Made by a program: the position numbers and the translations under genes
The notes under the pieces: generated by a model
Seen by the model: the letters and a program-made list of their open reading frames with translations, nothing else
The model's database searches: none
What the model was told of the DNA's origin: nothing
Source of the DNA: Parascardovia denticolens DSM 10105 = JCM 12538
GTDB lineage: Bacteria > Actinomycetota > Actinomycetes > Actinomycetales > Bifidobacteriaceae
DNA: 64,000 nt
Assembly (NCBI RefSeq): GCF_001042675.1
Contig: NZ_AP012333.1
Span: forward strand, 1,826,858 to 1,890,857
Reading direction: 5' to 3'
In this document: piece after piece, positions 9,731 through 18,388 of the stretch
Position numbering within the stretch: position 1 is the first letter of the stretch
Layout: each line of letters begins with the position of its first letter

Positions 9731-10522
9731 TCACTCGCCCTTATTTCCCACGGTGGACGCGTATTTCAGGGTCTGCGTGGTCATGGACGTCTTCGCGAAA
9801 CGCAAAGATTTCACTTTCTTGGCCGAATATCCCAGACCATCCGCCTCAACATACTCCAAATAAGTGCGGATGGCGGGCGAAGAGTTGAGGGAGACCATGA
9901 GCTGGTCAGGGTCCCCGATGGCGCTGATGGTATAAGGAGGGGCGAACTGTTTGCCTTCGATCAGAAGGACGTTGCCGACGCAGCGCACGCTCGTGGAGGC
10001 GTTGACCCTCTGCCCCTGGATGGTCATGGCTTCCGCTCCCCCGGCCCACAAAGCGTTGACCACGGCCTCGATGTCCTGCTGATGGACCACGTAATCATTG
10101 GCGTTATCCGTAGTGCCGGCGTTGCCCCTCACATGTTGGCTCCACAAAGGGGAGTCATTGAGGGTGACGGTGACCCCCGGCCCTTGCAAGGCGGGCAGGA
10201 CCGTTTGGGTCGAGTTGGAATTGGCGTTGGCTTCGGACGAGGCGTTCACATCGGAGGCCAGGTTCTTTTTGAGGACGTCGATCTGGTTGGTCAAAGATTT
10301 CACGTCGTTGGTGAGGGCGTTCACCGTCTGCCCCCGCTTGGCCAGGAGCCCTTCGGTGTTGGTGCTGGGATCATAGGAGGAGTTGGAATCGACGTTGATG
10401 AAGAAGAGCCATCCGACGAGGGAGAAAATTACGATGGTGACCAAGGTCATGTACCAGGGAGTCTGGTCCCTGTGCGAATGCACCCTCTGGGAGGAGGGCT
10501 GTCTCCTTGAGAAAAATGCCAT
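9731..10522 (-). CDS. DUF881 family membrane-anchored protein
   Basis: One N-terminal transmembrane helix (about residues 23-42), a coiled-coil-like segment (the LAKRGQTVNALTNDVKSL region) and the globular DUF881 part with LQGPGVTVTLNDSP, DYVVHQQDIEAVVNALWAGGA and TISAIGDPDQL. Such proteins are common in actinobacteria next to crgA and in division clusters, but their biochemical role is unknown to me; an extracytoplasmic role near the division machinery is only inferred from context. It is divergent from crgA across 154 bases that must hold both promoters. 263 residues, ATG start at 10522. Confidence 0.85.
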   Translation of the reverse strand: MAFFSRRQPSSQRVHSHRDQTPWYMTLVTIVIFSLVGWLFFINVDSNSSYDPSTNTEGLLAKRGQTVNALTNDVKSLTNQIDVLKKNLASDVNASSEANANSNSTQTVLPALQGPGVTVTLNDSPLWSQHVRGNAGTTDNANDYVVHQQDIEAVVNALWAGGAEAMTIQGQRVNASTSVRCVGNVLLIEGKQFAPPYTISAIGDPDQLMVSLNSSPAIRTYLEYVEADGLGYSAKKVKSLRFAKTSMTTQTLKYASTVGNKGE

Positions 10523-10676
10523 GCCCGACGCCCCTATCTATCGTTGGGAACCATTTTATATGCAGGTGTCTATCCGGCCCGGACAGGCCCTTTTCTTCCA
10601 GCATAACCAGTAGAATGGCTTCTGGAATTTTGTGTGAGACTTCCGGATAATCTCGCGGATGGCCCTAAGGAGAACA

Positions 10677-11336
10677 ATGGCAGACGAAGAGCAGACAAAC
10701 GAGACCCTCAAGGATCAGACTGCTTCTGATGCGGCTGAGCAGACAGAGGATGAGACCGTAGACAAGGCCGAGGAAGAAACGACCGATACGACGGAAACGA
10801 CGGAAGCGGCCGATCAAGCCAGCGAAGCCGAAGAAACCGAAGAGTCCGACGAAACAGGCGAAGCGGCCGAAGCCGACGACGAGGATAAAGCGGATACGAA
10901 GGAGGCGGAAGAGGCGGAAGACAAGGACGAGACCGCGGGCAAAGACTCACGCAAGAACTCCGGCAAGCCCTCCCTCCTAGGCCGCTCCAACAAGAAAAAG
11001 TACGAGTTCAAGCCCGAAAACCCCGAAGCCGTGGAAGAGGCCGTCAAGCGTCTGCAGGAAGGCATCAGCGACGAGAACATGACCCCTCAGATGGAAAAGA
11101 TCATGCGTCGCCAGGAAGACCAGACCAAACGCGTGGAGAAGGCCATCGGAGAGACCCACGCCAACCCCCGTTGGTTCGTCCCCGCCTTCAGCTTCCTCCT
11201 GATCCTGGGCCTACTATGGGTGGTCGTCTACTACATCACCGGCCTGTACCCCATCCCGGCCGTAGGGGCTTGGAACCTGGCCATCGGCGCCGGAATCTCC
11301 TTCATCGGCTTCATCATGCTCATGTGGTGGCACTGA
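10677..11336 (+). CDS. crgA: CrgA-type cell division membrane protein with long acidic N-terminus
   Basis: CrgA is a small two-helix protein that interacts with FtsZ, FtsI and other divisome proteins in actinobacteria. The CrgA core is at residues 163-219: the NPRWFVP motif, helix one (LLILGLLWVVVYYI), the YPIP loop and helix two (AVGAWNLAIGAGISFIGFIM). In front stand about 95 residues dominated by Glu, Asp, Thr and Ala, then a basic patch and a helical charged segment. CrgA is normally about 80-100 residues, so this one is more than twice the usual size. ATG 10677 has AAGGAG at 10667-10672; an upstream in-frame start at 10659 lacks a signal. Confidence 0.9.
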   Translation: MADEEQTNETLKDQTASDAAEQTEDETVDKAEEETTDTTETTEAADQASEAEETEESDETGEAAEADDEDKADTKEAEEAEDKDETAGKDSRKNSGKPSLLGRSNKKKYEFKPENPEAVEEAVKRLQEGISDENMTPQMEKIMRRQEDQTKRVEKAIGETHANPRWFVPAFSFLLILGLLWVVVYYITGLYPIPAVGAWNLAIGAGISFIGFIMLMWWH

Positions 11337-11527
11337 TTCCGTCTCCCCCCTTCAACATCGAACACCCCTCTTGTGTCCTTCATGCAAGAGTGGAACTGTG
11401 CCCGCCAGGCCTATATGCCGTCGTTCTTCCGCGTCTGACAAACCAACCAATGCCGCTGACGGCCAGAGCGACTGAAAGCGAAGAGACGACGAAGAGACGA
11501 TGGGGGAGGCGGTAAAAGCCGACGAAC

Positions 11528-12328
11528 TCAGATGGTCAAGACCCTGACCAGCCATATGGCGAGCAAGAGCAGGGCCATGCCGCCCCCATACAGCCCCATC
11601 CTGAATCCGATGGACTTCCCCCGCAAAGAGGGGACCCCGTCCGTCATCAGCCAACTCAGAAGCGCCCCCACGGCGAAGCCGCCCAAGTGAGCCTGCCAGG
11701 CGACGCCTGAGCCAAAAAGCATGGGGACGACGAGGATCAGACCGAGGAAAACCACCATGCTCCAGGCGTTCTGCCGGCCGGGGCTCTTCAAGGCGGTCAC
11801 CACCATGGCCCCGAACAGGCCGAAGATGGCCCCGGAGGCGCCAATCATGCTGGCCACAGCCGAGCTAGGCCCCGAGGCCAAAGCGGACAAAAGGAAGGCG
11901 ACCGAAGCCCCCAAGCCCGAGACCAGGTAAAGGGCGAGGAATTCCCAGTGCCCCAGCATTCTCTCCAAAGACAGGCCCGCCAGATAAAGGGAGACCATGT
12001 TGAAGAAGATATGCGAGATGTCGATGGAATGCATGAAGAGGACGGTCAGCAGGGTCCAGGGGTGGGCCAGGGACTGGTCGGACCGGAGCACGAAAGCGCT
12101 TTCGTAAACGGCCAAGGCCGGCCGGTTGGTAAAGTAGAGGATTCCGGCGATCAGCCAGAAGAAGACGCATAAGGCTATGAGGATCACCGTCATGTTGGTC
12201 CCCCCATTGCGCCATTCGTAGAGCCACTTCCTGCGGCGGACGCGGAAAGACTGGCGGCGTTCGTCCTTGCTTTTGCGCGGGCGGCCCGAGGGGTTCTCGA
12301 AAGGATTCTGGTTTCCGTTATAAGCCAT
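11528..12328 (-). CDS. Rhomboid family intramembrane serine protease
   Basis: Six or so hydrophobic helices after a basic 45-residue N-terminus. The catalytic Ser is in the GASGAIFGLFG motif and the catalytic His in AHLGGFAVGALL; the L1 loop region before HSIDISHIFFNM also fits. Rhomboids cleave transmembrane substrates within the membrane; the substrate here is unknown. The gene is convergent with crgA (191 bases between stops, where I see no clear terminator). 266 residues, ATG start. Confidence 0.9.
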   Translation of the reverse strand: MAYNGNQNPFENPSGRPRKSKDERRQSFRVRRRKWLYEWRNGGTNMTVILIALCVFFWLIAGILYFTNRPALAVYESAFVLRSDQSLAHPWTLLTVLFMHSIDISHIFFNMVSLYLAGLSLERMLGHWEFLALYLVSGLGASVAFLLSALASGPSSAVASMIGASGAIFGLFGAMVVTALKSPGRQNAWSMVVFLGLILVVPMLFGSGVAWQAHLGGFAVGALLSWLMTDGVPSLRGKSIGFRMGLYGGGMALLLLAIWLVRVLTI

Positions 12329-12547
12329 GCCTCTATCCTATATCAGGATTGCAACACCCTGGCTTCGCTCTGGTTTCAGGAGCGCAACACGCCGGGACAC
12401 GCCTGAAATACCGGTGATAATAGCCCCTGGGAAAAATTCTCAGGCCGGAGACGGCGTGTTGTCACCACTTTCCCATAATTTCAGCATAGAATGAATACCA
12501 ACGATGCCATGGCAGGTCATGCGCGTCTTAAACCGAAAGGAGCCATT

Positions 12548-12787
12548 ATGGACGATCACAAGTCAGGAAACGGCTGGAAGTTTTTTGCACTGGTTTTCGG
12601 CGCCTTGCTCGCAGGCTTGGTCGGCTTTTACATCTACAAGCAACAGAACCCTGAGTATGACCCGTGGGAAGAACCATGGGAGAACAGCTCGTCTCCTGTA
12701 GACCTCGGTCTCACCGATGAGGATGAGGATGAGGACGCCGCGGATGAGGAAGCTGAAGCAGCCGAGGCTGCGGCCGACGAGAAGTAA
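12548..12787 (+). CDS. Small membrane protein with acidic tail
   Basis: 79 residues: a short polar start, one transmembrane helix (about residues 11-30), a Trp-containing segment (DPWEEPWE) and a C-terminal tail made almost only of Asp, Glu and Ala. Start chosen at ATG 12548, five bases after AAAGGAG; an upstream in-frame ATG at 12491 lacks a signal. It is followed 57 bases later by a strong hairpin terminator, so it is a single-gene unit. I do not recognise a named family; the architecture resembles small divisome or envelope accessory proteins but no function can be assigned. Confidence 0.75.
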   Translation: MDDHKSGNGWKFFALVFGALLAGLVGFYIYKQQNPEYDPWEEPWENSSSPVDLGLTDEDEDEDAADEEAEAAEAAADEK

Positions 12788-12844
12788 ACCCTTCAGTCTT
12801 CTTCCTGTATACGTCTTTTCACATTTATCAACCTTTATCACAGA

Positions 12845-12877
12845 GGAAAAGCCCAGGTGCCGAACCCGGGCTTTTCC
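12845..12877. terminator. Strong hairpin terminator
   Basis: Ten-base perfect stem (GGAAAAGCCC with GGGCTTTTCC) with an additional GGT/ACC inner pairing, followed by TTT. It closes the small membrane protein gene and would work in either direction because the stem itself carries A and T runs. The 180 bases that follow, up to the S10 peptidase start, hold no gene and presumably its promoter. Confidence 0.75.
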
Positions 12878-13060
12878 TTTAAGCGGATCGGAAACACCAG
12901 GATGGGATCAGTTGAATGAACCGGCAAGATACTAGCCAATGAGCCGTTAACCGTCAACCGACAAGCCGATGACCAGCTAAAAAGATAAAAATCACGAATC
13001 GACCGAATCAAGAGACCAACTGAACCAATAAGGAACCAATAAGACAGAATCGAGGAATCC

Positions 13061-14671
13061 ATGCCAGACAAAGACGCAGTGGACCAGAAAACACAGACCC
13101 CGCAAGGCCAGATCCCGCAAGGAGACCAAGCAAGGCCAAGCGACCAAACCCAGAAGAACAACGGTATGCCGGACGAAGCCGAGACCGTCAGCCGTCACAA
13201 GACCACCATCCAAGGAAAGCAAGTCAGCTATGACGCCGTCTGCGGCAACATCTGGGTGGAAACGAAAGAAGTGAAACCAGCCGCTTCCGTCTTCCATGTG
13301 GACTTCGTCAAGGTGGACGAAAGCGGCAAGAGCGATTCCACCCGCCCCGTCACCTTCATCTTCAACGGCGGTCCCGGGTCCTCCACCACCTTCCTGCTCA
13401 TGGGGTCCTTCGGCCCCCGCCGGATCGACACCGGCGAAGTTGCCCAAGGCCTGTCCGCCCCCTACCAGGTAGTGGACAACGACTACTCCATGCTCCCCTT
13501 CTCGGACCTGGTCTTCATCGACGCCCCCGGGGCCGGCTTCTCCGACGTGGCGGACAAGGCCAAGAAGGAGATCTGGAGCGTGGACGGGGACGTGGCCGCC
13601 TTCAGCCAGTTCATCCGCCGTTGGTGCAGCAAGAACCACCGCTGGAATTCGCCCAAGTACCTCTTCGGCGAATCCTACGGAACCGTCCGCGGGGCCGCCC
13701 TGGCCCTGAAGATGCAAGTGGATGGCGCCTCCCTGACCGGGGTCACCCTCATCTCCAACATCCTGGATTACGCCCACACCTTCAGCGGGGACGACCAGCT
13801 TTACATCGGTTACTTCCCCACCTTCGCCGCCACCGCCCACTACCATGGCAAGGCCGGGGCCGGGGAAGACGCGGCCGCCTTCATCCAGAAGGCCCGTGAA
13901 TTCGCGAATGGCGAATACAGCAAGGCCCTGGCCTTGGGAGACAGACTCAGCTCCGAAGACCTGGATAAGGTGGCCCATGACTACGCCCAGCTGACCGGCC
14001 TGAGCGAGGACTACGTCAAGCGCAACAACCTGCGGGTTCCTATGGAACGGTTCAGCAAGGAGCTCCTCCACGAGGAAGACAAGGTGGTCGGAGTATATGA
14101 TGGCCGCGTGACCGGCTATGACCTGGATCCGGCTCGCAGCGAGGAGACCTACGCCGCCGACGACGCCTATCTGGACCCGGCTTACACCTCCGCCTGTGAG
14201 AATTACCTGCGGGAAGAGCTGGGGGTCAAGGACCACCGTCTGCGTCGGGGCTTCGCCGATTTCGACCTGGGCGGCACCGAGCCCGGCAAATCCTGGAACT
14301 GGCACCACACCCTGCCCGATTCCTCGGTCACCAAGGCCCTGGCCTCGAGCTTCGTCCCCTTCCCCCGCGTGATCGATGACCTGGCCTGCGCCATCAGCCA
14401 CGAGCCAGGGCTCAAGGTACTGATCGGCAACGGCTGGTACGACCTGTGCACGCCTATGTCCCAGACGGAGTACGACATCGACCATCTTGGCCTGCCTAAG
14501 CCGCTGCGGGCGAACGTGGCTTTGACCTACTACCCCTCCGGCCACATGATCTACACGGCCCCACAGGCCCTGGCCAAGATCTGGAAGGACCTGGCGGCTT
14601 TCTATGCGGCCGATGCCTCCCAAGTCGCCCAGCTGGATGAGCGGCAGCGCCTGCCTGGCGCCTTCGCCTAG
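13061..14671 (+). CDS. S10-type serine peptidase (carboxypeptidase-like)
   Basis: Alpha/beta-hydrolase of the serine carboxypeptidase family. NGGPGSS forms the oxyanion region; the triad is Ser205 in GESYGT, Asp461 in GNGWYDLCTP and His495 in PSGHMIY. The N-terminal 45 residues are polar and Gln/Asp-rich with no signal peptide, so the enzyme is predicted to be cytoplasmic, as for other bacterial S10 homologues. It could trim C-terminal residues from peptides; the substrate is not visible. 536 residues. An alternative ATG (the M of GMPDEAETV, about residue 36) would remove the polar extension. It is convergent with glgP. Confidence 0.88.
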   Translation: MPDKDAVDQKTQTPQGQIPQGDQARPSDQTQKNNGMPDEAETVSRHKTTIQGKQVSYDAVCGNIWVETKEVKPAASVFHVDFVKVDESGKSDSTRPVTFIFNGGPGSSTTFLLMGSFGPRRIDTGEVAQGLSAPYQVVDNDYSMLPFSDLVFIDAPGAGFSDVADKAKKEIWSVDGDVAAFSQFIRRWCSKNHRWNSPKYLFGESYGTVRGAALALKMQVDGASLTGVTLISNILDYAHTFSGDDQLYIGYFPTFAATAHYHGKAGAGEDAAAFIQKAREFANGEYSKALALGDRLSSEDLDKVAHDYAQLTGLSEDYVKRNNLRVPMERFSKELLHEEDKVVGVYDGRVTGYDLDPARSEETYAADDAYLDPAYTSACENYLREELGVKDHRLRRGFADFDLGGTEPGKSWNWHHTLPDSSVTKALASSFVPFPRVIDDLACAISHEPGLKVLIGNGWYDLCTPMSQTEYDIDHLGLPKPLRANVALTYYPSGHMIYTAPQALAKIWKDLAAFYAADASQVAQLDERQRLPGAFA

Positions 14672-14722
14672 GCTCGATATTCACATCGGTGATATTCACA
14701 TAGGAATAACGAAAAATAACGA

Positions 14723-14762
14723 GGGGGGAGGGGCTCGGCTCTGATACCGGGTTCCTCCCCCC
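14723..14762. terminator. GC-rich hairpin between convergent genes
   Basis: GGGGGGAGG pairs with CCTCCCCCC across a 22-base loop, in the 150-base gap between the convergent S10 peptidase and glgP genes. There is no long T run on either side (CTGTTTACA follows), so termination is plausible but the efficiency is uncertain. Confidence 0.5.
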
Positions 14763-14822
14763 TGTTTACAAGTTCCCTTGCTATAACTGAGGAAAACTTA
14801 GCCTTGTTGGCCTTACGAAGCC

Positions 14823-17315
14823 TTAGTCCTCGCGGGACTTGAGCTTCTCGTCCTCAGGCAGAGGACCTGTCAGCCAGACGCGCTCCAGGTAATCGGCGAT
14901 GGAGCGGTCGGAGCTGAAGTAGCCGGAACGGGCCGTGTTGAGCAAGGCCTTGCGGAACCAGGTCTTCTCGTCCGCGTAGGTCTTCTCGATCTCGGCCTGG
15001 ATGCCCACATAGGCCCTGAAATCAGCCAGGGTCATGAAGTAATCCTTGTTCAGCCAGTCATTGACCAGGTTCTGATAGGTAGACTTGTCTCCGTTGGAGA
15101 AAGTGCCGTCAGCGACCATGTCGATGGCCTGCTTGAGGCGGGGGTCGGACTCGTAGTACTGGCGGCTCATGCCCTTGTCATAGCCCTTGGCGTACAGGTC
15201 CTCGACCTCATCCACAGTCATGCCGAAGAGGAAGAAGTTCTCATGGCCCACCCGGTCGCGGATTTCCACGTTGGCCCCGTCCAAAGTACCCACTGTCAAG
15301 GCGCCGTTGAGGGCGAACTTCATGTTGCCGGTGCCGGAAGCCTCCTTGCCGGCCTGGGAGATCTGCTCATCCAGTTCGGTGGCGGGGATCAGGTTCTGGG
15401 CCAGCTCGATGTTGTAGTTCCATGGGAAAAGGACGTTGAGCTTGCCTTCCACCTCGGGGTCGTTGTTGATCACGCGGGAGACGTTGTTGATCAGCTGGAT
15501 GGTCTCCTTGGCCAAAGCGTAGCCGGGGGCGGCCTTGGCGCCGAAGATGACCGTGCGGGGAGTGAAGTCCTCCAGCTTGGTCTGCCCAGACTTCAAGGAA
15601 GCGTAGCGAGAGATGACGGCCAGGATCTTCAAGGACTGGCGCTTGTACTCATGCAGACGCTTGATCATGGAGTCGAACATGGTGTTGGGGTTGACTTCGA
15701 AACCGTAGCGTTCCTTGGCGAAGGCGGCGAAGTCGCGCTTGTTGGCACGCTTGACTTCGGCGAAGCGATGAACGAACTCATCGTCATCGGCCAAAGGAAC
15801 CAGACCTTCCAGCTTGGACAGGTCGGAAACCCAGGAGTCGGTGCCCAGGCCTTCGGTGATCAGGTCGGACAGACGAGGGTTGGCGATGCGGACGAAACGA
15901 CGGGGAGTCACGCCATTGGTCACGTTGGTGAACTTGGCGGGGAAGAGGTCGTTGAAGTCGCGCAGGGTCACGTCCTTGAGCAGCTGGGAGTGGAGTTCGG
16001 CCACGCCGTTCACGTGGGAGCCGCCGGCGGTGGCTAGGTAAGCCATCCGGACCTGCTGGTTGTCGCCTTCGGTCACGATGCGCATGCGATCGATCTTGGC
16101 CTGGTCGTCGGTCAAAGAGGAGAGAAGCTTGACGAAGTTCTCGTTGATCTTCCTGATGATCTCCAGATGACGGGGCAGGAGCTTGCCTATCAGGTCCGCA
16201 GGCCACACTTCCAAGGCCTCGGGCAAGAGGGTATGGCAGGTGTAGTTGAAGGTACGGGTGGTGACGTCCCAGGCGGTGTCCCAATCATAGCCGTACTCAT
16301 CCATGAGGATCCGCATGAGCTCGGGGATGCCGATCACGGGATGGGTGTCGTTGAGCTGGAAGGTGATCTTGGTGGGGAAGGTGGTCAGATCAGGCTTCTC
16401 CTGGCCGGGATAGAAGGTGCGGATGGCGTCGTGCAAAGAGGCGGACACGAAGAAGTACTGCTGCTGCAGGCGCAATTCCTTGCCTTGGGGGGTGGAGTCC
16501 TCCGGATAGAGGATCTTGGTGATGTCTTCGGCCTGGATCTGGTTGTGGACGGCGCCATAGTAGTCGCCGCGGTTGAAGGTGCGCAGGTCGATCTCGTGAT
16601 AGGCCTTGGCGGTCCACAGACGCAGGGTGTTCACCCGGCCGGATTCATAGCCGGGAACCAGGTAATCCACGGGGATGGCGCGGACGGACCAGTCGGGGAC
16701 CCATACCCGCTTGCCATCCTTCTCTTGGACGGACCCGCCGAAGTTCACGCGCACGTCGCGGTTGTAATCGGTGTGCCCCCAAGGATTCTCGTTGGTCAGC
16801 CAATAATCGGCCCGCTCGTACTGGCGGCCCTGATCATCGAATTCCTGACGGAAGATGCCGTACTGGTACTGGATGCCATAACCGAAGGCGGGCACCCCCA
16901 AAGAAGCCAAAGAGTCCACGAAGCAGGCAGCGAGGCGGCCAAGACCACCATTGCCCAGACCGGGTTCGGGTTCGGAGAAGACGACCTCGTTGGCGTCGAA
17001 GCCCAGCTCGGCCATGGCCTTGGAGAACTGCTCGCTCAGGCCGGCGTCGAGCAGGCTGTTGCGCAGCTGACGGCCCAGGAGGAATTCTGCGCTCAGATAG
17101 CCGACCGCCTTGGTGTTCCCCTTGACCATGTCGGCCCTGGTCTTGGCCCAGGCGGGTACCAGATGGTTGCGGGTCGCCTTGGCGGTGGCCACATAGACAT
17201 CCTTGACGGTCGCCTCTTGCGGGGTCACGCCTTGCTCGGTGAGCAAATAATTACGGATTTCATCTGCAAAAGCCTCAGCGGTGATTGGGGCATGAGGCGC
17301 AGTCATTTGTGTCAT
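14823..17315 (-). CDS. glgP: Glycogen/maltodextrin phosphorylase
   Basis: Releases glucose-1-phosphate from alpha-1,4-glucans with pyridoxal phosphate. The PLP motif is intact in the C-terminal third (EASGTGNMKFALNGALTVGT, with the Lys after GTGNM), and the N-terminal GNGGLGRLAACF signature is present. At 830 residues it has the usual length. Start chosen at ATG 17315, nine bases after GAAGGA; a second ATG three codons on (17306) is possible. A leader of roughly 270 bases separates it from a good promoter match at 17595-17622. It could equally be called malP; glycogen use is inferred from the family. Confidence 0.95.
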   Translation of the reverse strand: MTQMTAPHAPITAEAFADEIRNYLLTEQGVTPQEATVKDVYVATAKATRNHLVPAWAKTRADMVKGNTKAVGYLSAEFLLGRQLRNSLLDAGLSEQFSKAMAELGFDANEVVFSEPEPGLGNGGLGRLAACFVDSLASLGVPAFGYGIQYQYGIFRQEFDDQGRQYERADYWLTNENPWGHTDYNRDVRVNFGGSVQEKDGKRVWVPDWSVRAIPVDYLVPGYESGRVNTLRLWTAKAYHEIDLRTFNRGDYYGAVHNQIQAEDITKILYPEDSTPQGKELRLQQQYFFVSASLHDAIRTFYPGQEKPDLTTFPTKITFQLNDTHPVIGIPELMRILMDEYGYDWDTAWDVTTRTFNYTCHTLLPEALEVWPADLIGKLLPRHLEIIRKINENFVKLLSSLTDDQAKIDRMRIVTEGDNQQVRMAYLATAGGSHVNGVAELHSQLLKDVTLRDFNDLFPAKFTNVTNGVTPRRFVRIANPRLSDLITEGLGTDSWVSDLSKLEGLVPLADDDEFVHRFAEVKRANKRDFAAFAKERYGFEVNPNTMFDSMIKRLHEYKRQSLKILAVISRYASLKSGQTKLEDFTPRTVIFGAKAAPGYALAKETIQLINNVSRVINNDPEVEGKLNVLFPWNYNIELAQNLIPATELDEQISQAGKEASGTGNMKFALNGALTVGTLDGANVEIRDRVGHENFFLFGMTVDEVEDLYAKGYDKGMSRQYYESDPRLKQAIDMVADGTFSNGDKSTYQNLVNDWLNKDYFMTLADFRAYVGIQAEIEKTYADEKTWFRKALLNTARSGYFSSDRSIADYLERVWLTGPLPEDEKLKSRED

Positions 17316-17706
17316 AACAATTTTTCCTTCTGTCGTTAACACACTCCATTATGCCTGACCTTATCTACCTTGGGTCCTTATGGCAGTAGCTCGTCGCCTC
17401 TGTCTTCCCGGTCCCCCGCCTAGGGGCTGGCCCGGTGGGTAAGCAGGCTGGATGGAACCGGTCATTTACCATCTGCGGCTTCCACCCATCGTTTCCGCCC
17501 TGGCCCTGGGGCCCGGTCGGCTTTCTCGCGATTCCATCAGACCGTGCTTTTTCTCGGTATTCCCGTGATTTTCACGTTCTAAAACGCTCACTATATATTA
17601 CATGCAGATAAGCACAAGGCAAGCCGGCCAAGTCGCATCCGTCGCAGCCCCTTCACCGTTTCCTCTTTATTTCCTCTTTATGCCCTCCCCGTGCCAGAAT
17701 CAAGGC
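17316..17706. other. Divergent intergenic region glgP / sterol-carrier-like gene
   Basis: 391 bases without a gene. It holds the glgP promoter match and a long GC-rich glgP leader with several short inverted repeats (CGTGA/TCACG at 17564-17576, CCCC/GGGG around 17435). I see no known riboswitch. Confidence 0.5.
17595..17622 (-). promoter_or_regulatory. Predicted promoter of glgP
   Basis: On the minus strand TTGCCT (17622-17617), a 16-base spacer and TAATAT (17600-17595), inside an AT-rich patch. Predicted transcription start near 17588, giving a leader of about 270 bases before glgP. Pattern match only. Confidence 0.5.
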
Positions 17707-18156
17707 ATGGCAGTAATCAGGAATTCCGACATCCTTCAAGGAGAGAAGGCTTTGATGGCTTGGGCTAGGGAAGCCAGGCATCAAGCCGGCTGGCAGGAAG
17801 GAGAAGAAAAACGATACCCGAAAAGTCTGGACGAGCGTCTGCTGATCGACCCGCCCCTGGCTCGTCGGGACTACGCCATGGCCGTGCGTTATTCCCTATA
17901 TCTGATGGAAAAGCTCGTCCCCGGGCCGGGAGTCGAATTGCGCGTCGCCCCCTTCGGGGCGATCAAGATCCTGGAAGGGCCCAGAAGCGATCCCCACAAT
18001 CTGACCCCTCCGGACGTCATTGAGGTGGATCCTCCCGTCTGGCTCCGCCTCGCCTGTGGAATCACCACCTGGCAGGAAGAGAAGGAAGCCGGACGCATCG
18101 GCGCCGTCGGCCCCCGAGACGACCTATCCCCCTACTTGCCCCTCCCTTTGGATTGA
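17707..18156 (+). CDS. Sterol-carrier-family-like small protein
   Basis: 149 residues. The C-terminal part (VELRVAPFGAIKILEGP, then PPDVIEVDPPVWLRLACG, then GRIGAVGPRDDLSPYLPL) matches the pattern I associate with actinobacterial proteins annotated as sterol carrier family. The family fold binds lipids, but no biochemical role is established for these short actinobacterial members. ATG 17707 is chosen by homology-like start content; there is no strong ribosome-binding site, and an upstream extension to 17602 is rich in unstructured residues. Soluble; no signal peptide. Convergent with cysE. Confidence 0.7.
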   Translation: MAVIRNSDILQGEKALMAWAREARHQAGWQEGEEKRYPKSLDERLLIDPPLARRDYAMAVRYSLYLMEKLVPGPGVELRVAPFGAIKILEGPRSDPHNLTPPDVIEVDPPVWLRLACGITTWQEEKEAGRIGAVGPRDDLSPYLPLPLD

Positions 18157-18248
18157 GCTCGGAAGCTCAGCTGGAAGCTCAAGTTCGGACGCGGCTTGGG
18201 TCTTGGGTTTGAGTTCGGCTGCGAACAGGAATCCGGCCAACAATTAAG

Positions 18249-18274
18249 AACCCCGGTGGAGAAACACCGGGGTT
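18249..18274 (-). terminator. Terminator downstream of cysE
   Basis: Perfect ten-base stem AACCCCGGTG / CACCGGGGTT with a six-base loop. On the minus strand it is followed by CTTAATTGTT, so it ends transcripts coming from cysE. It forms the 3' end of the CU-rich element described separately. Confidence 0.75.
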
Positions 18275-18340
18275 GAGAGAGAAGAGAGAAGAAGGGTTCA
18301 GTTATCAGGCTTAAAACCTGGTCAGCAATACTGACATGTT
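18249..18340 (-). ncRNA. Candidate CU-rich 3'-UTR RNA element after cysE
   Basis: On the minus strand: two short hairpins (TCAG/CTGA at 18334-18322, CAGG/CCTG at 18320-18306), an unpaired tract of only C and T (complement of 18275-18296), then the terminator hairpin. The same layout and a closely matching tract follow metG at 24242-24334. The tract contains CUUCU/UCUCU repeats able to pair with purine-rich ribosome-binding sites. It may be a processed 3'-UTR small RNA or simply a terminator preamble. Confidence 0.35.
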
Positions 18341-18388
18341 CAATACTACAGAAATGCCGGACAAAATCAAGCGGATTTTGTCGGCGTG

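Noticed and set aside
12992..14623. 543-residue open frame antisense to the S10 peptidase gene
   Set aside because: Composition is Gly/Val/His-rich shadow; the S10 triad on the + strand is complete.
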